A stretch of DNA of 64,000 nucleotides from Sphaerulina vaccinii. Taxonomy: Eukaryota; Ascomycota; Dothideomycetes; Mycosphaerellales; Mycosphaerellaceae. The stretch covers positions 1,302,001 through 1,366,000 of the forward strand of contig JAKUDP010000008.1 in the NCBI GenBank assembly GCA_022570795.1, written 5' to 3'. Of this stretch, positions 62,688 through 64,000 are shown in pieces; position 1 is the stretch's first letter; every line of letters starts with the position of its first letter. Under the pieces are notes generated by a model that saw only the letters and a list, made by a program, of their open reading frames with translations, did not search any database and was not told the DNA's origin. The position numbers and the translations under genes were made by a program.

Positions 62688-63489
62688 GCGAGACGCGTCG
62701 GCGATGTTGATGTCGATTCTTGGTTCTTGGCAGCAACTGACTCGACTCGCGCCTTCCTCGTTTTCTCTTTTCCTTCGCAACAACGTCTGGTACCGCCGAC
62801 CTTGGAAATTCGATGTCTGAAAGTGGAGGAAGGCCTAACGATCAATCAATTCATGGGCAATCTCTGCTGGCTGCGGAGGAATTGACCTCTTTCTTCTGGG
62901 CCTGTTCTTCGATCGGATTGCAACCGGGAGACCGGTGAAATCCGAGCTGCGAAAACTTCGTTCCCCTCAGATCCCCTTGCCTTTCACCAGCATGTCCATC
63001 TCAACTTCAGTTCACCACCACTTCACCAAACATGAAATCACGACCTGTCAACATCGCCCCAGACATCAGCTGACACACCATGATAAACCCTCGAGCCAGC
63101 TTTCCCTGCGGCTCGCCACACCATGATGATTTCCTGAGAGGACGGAGGTCGATCTTCTGCATGGCATATGTCAAGGAATGTGAGAACAGGCCGACTGAAA
63201 CCTTAGGAACATGACTGGCTCTCAAGAGACTGAGCTACAGCCTACCACAAGTCATCGAGAACTGTGTGCAGCTTTCGAACGAGTTCAGGAAGGCCGACAA
63301 TCAAGGCCACTTCCCAGGAACCAGGACCTGACATTCATGCTGTCCAGTCGGCTTCGCGGCTTGCAGTGCTCCAGAGCACAGCTAGCATAGCGAGACCTAA
63401 CTACTCCCACGGATCCTCAAGCTGATATTGCGGATCTGATGAAGTGTTCGGTGCGGGTATGCCTCACTGAGAGCGTCCATCACATGGTT
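62688..63489. other. Intergenic upstream of the Zn2Cys6 gene
   Basis: 800 bases with a CA/TC-rich stretch at 62950-63080. Short open frames only, no supported gene. Confidence 0.4.
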
Positions 63490-63889
63490 TCAGGTGGCAA
63501 GCAGCGCCGTATAGATCAATGCGTCGAACCTGTGACTCGGGTCGGCCTCTAGCATCCATGCTGCGCATTTGGCTTCTCTGGCTATCATTTTCAGCAGTCT
63601 TTCTGATAGTATCTGCAGCCTCTTCCCGATATCGACACGCAGCTCGGACTTGGCGCCTTCTGCGCTTGCTACACTTATGGCATCCTTCACAGCGACGCCT
63701 GATGATCTGTCTGCAAACACCATTCAGCGTTCGTGCACATCGTCGTGGCAACTCACGTCGGGGATCCTTCAGCTAAACGAAAGTCGAGGTGGGGACGTCC
63801 GAACACCCTGTCCTTGTAATGAGGCACGATCGCTTCGTCATCTATCAACTTCATGCCACACCGCATGCGATACATGGTTGCATCTGGAT
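63490..63889 (-). CDS. 3' exons of an unknown gene running off the right edge
   Basis: Two exons, 63889-63757 and 63706-63490, joined by a 50-base intron (GTGAGT donor, CTGAAT branch, ACAG acceptor). Read-out: MYRMRCGMKLIDDEAIVPHY, then DRVFGRPHLDFRLAEGSP, SGVAVKDAISVASAEGAKSE and RLLKMIAREAKCAAWMLEAD, ending IYTALLAT. A first AG in the intron would shift to a Cys/Arg-rich frame, so the second AG is preferred. The 5' part probably lies beyond the window or in the last 110 bases. The family was not recognised. Confidence 0.5.
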
Positions 63890-64000
63890 CTGTGATGAGG
63901 TTGCATCATCAAAGATGCGCATTTCTTGCGCGAATCAGACATGAGTGTTTGATTCAGCGCAAAGTAAATGCCTGCTCTTAACCTAGCACCTACCTTTATA

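Noticed and set aside
63464..63751. Cys/Arg-rich 95-codon frame (RRRCEGCHKCSKRRRR) at the right edge
   Set aside because: It overlaps the better-composed frame ending IYTALLAT; using the second AG of the intron gives a more protein-like product.

Overview
The window is a piece of a filamentous ascomycete (Pezizomycotina) nuclear genome, most likely a Dothideomycete, although the class is an inference. The evidence is the short introns (about 45-140 bp) with GT(A/G)NGT donors, CTRAC branch sites and YAG acceptors, compact intergenic regions with pyrimidine-rich leaders, and fungal-specific families: Zn2Cys6 regulator, Fig1, deuterolysin, CorA-like proteins, an HDEL-type Scj1 and small F-box genes. 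No rRNA, tRNA, CRISPR array or intact transposon was recognised. Exon boundaries were worked out by hand from splice signals and reading-frame continuity.

Layout. 1-15.3 kb is dense housekeeping sequence: the truncated LPD1 gene, a CorA-like gene broken by an in-frame TAG, an EI24/Rrt8-like membrane protein divergent from the PP2A methyltransferase PPM1, a GPI-anchored Asn-rich wall protein, a secreted NTF2-like protein, ribosomal proteins L30 and L10, an IBR zinc-finger protein and a RidA-family protein. 15.3-18.4 kb is gene-poor: a MITE-like element, five copies of a hairpin-plus-GTGATGTG motif, and a duplicated intron-like block. 18.4-33.4 kb holds an ArsB-type permease, a fungal membrane protein, a DUF885 metallopeptidase, an NTF2-like protein, a sugar-alcohol SDR, a MATE transporter, SNF5 and a small beta-rich protein. 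34.5-42.3 kb holds SCJ1, three tandem F-box genes (the middle one frameshifted), a small membrane protein, two more NTF2-like proteins and a VOC protein. 43.9-54.2 kb holds a four-exon membrane protein, a deuterolysin-prodomain-only protein, a full deuterolysin, a peroxisomal 4CL-like ligase, a 4 x 91 bp tandem repeat and NAF1. 54.6-64 kb holds a second CorA-like gene with an in-frame TAG, FIG1, an SDR with an abnormal splice donor, a Zn2Cys6 regulator with a 23-nt microexon and the 3' end of an unknown gene.

No biosynthetic cluster or single dedicated system is evident; genes are mostly independent. Shared themes are ribosome biogenesis (RPL30, RPL10, NAF1), secretion and cell surface (SCJ1, deuterolysin, GPI protein, FIG1) and dispersed NTF2-like proteins. 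The most unusual signals are the coding-like 83-codon frame directly after the RPL30 stop, the covarying hairpin repeats at 16.57-17.16 kb, and several interrupted or mis-spliced genes.
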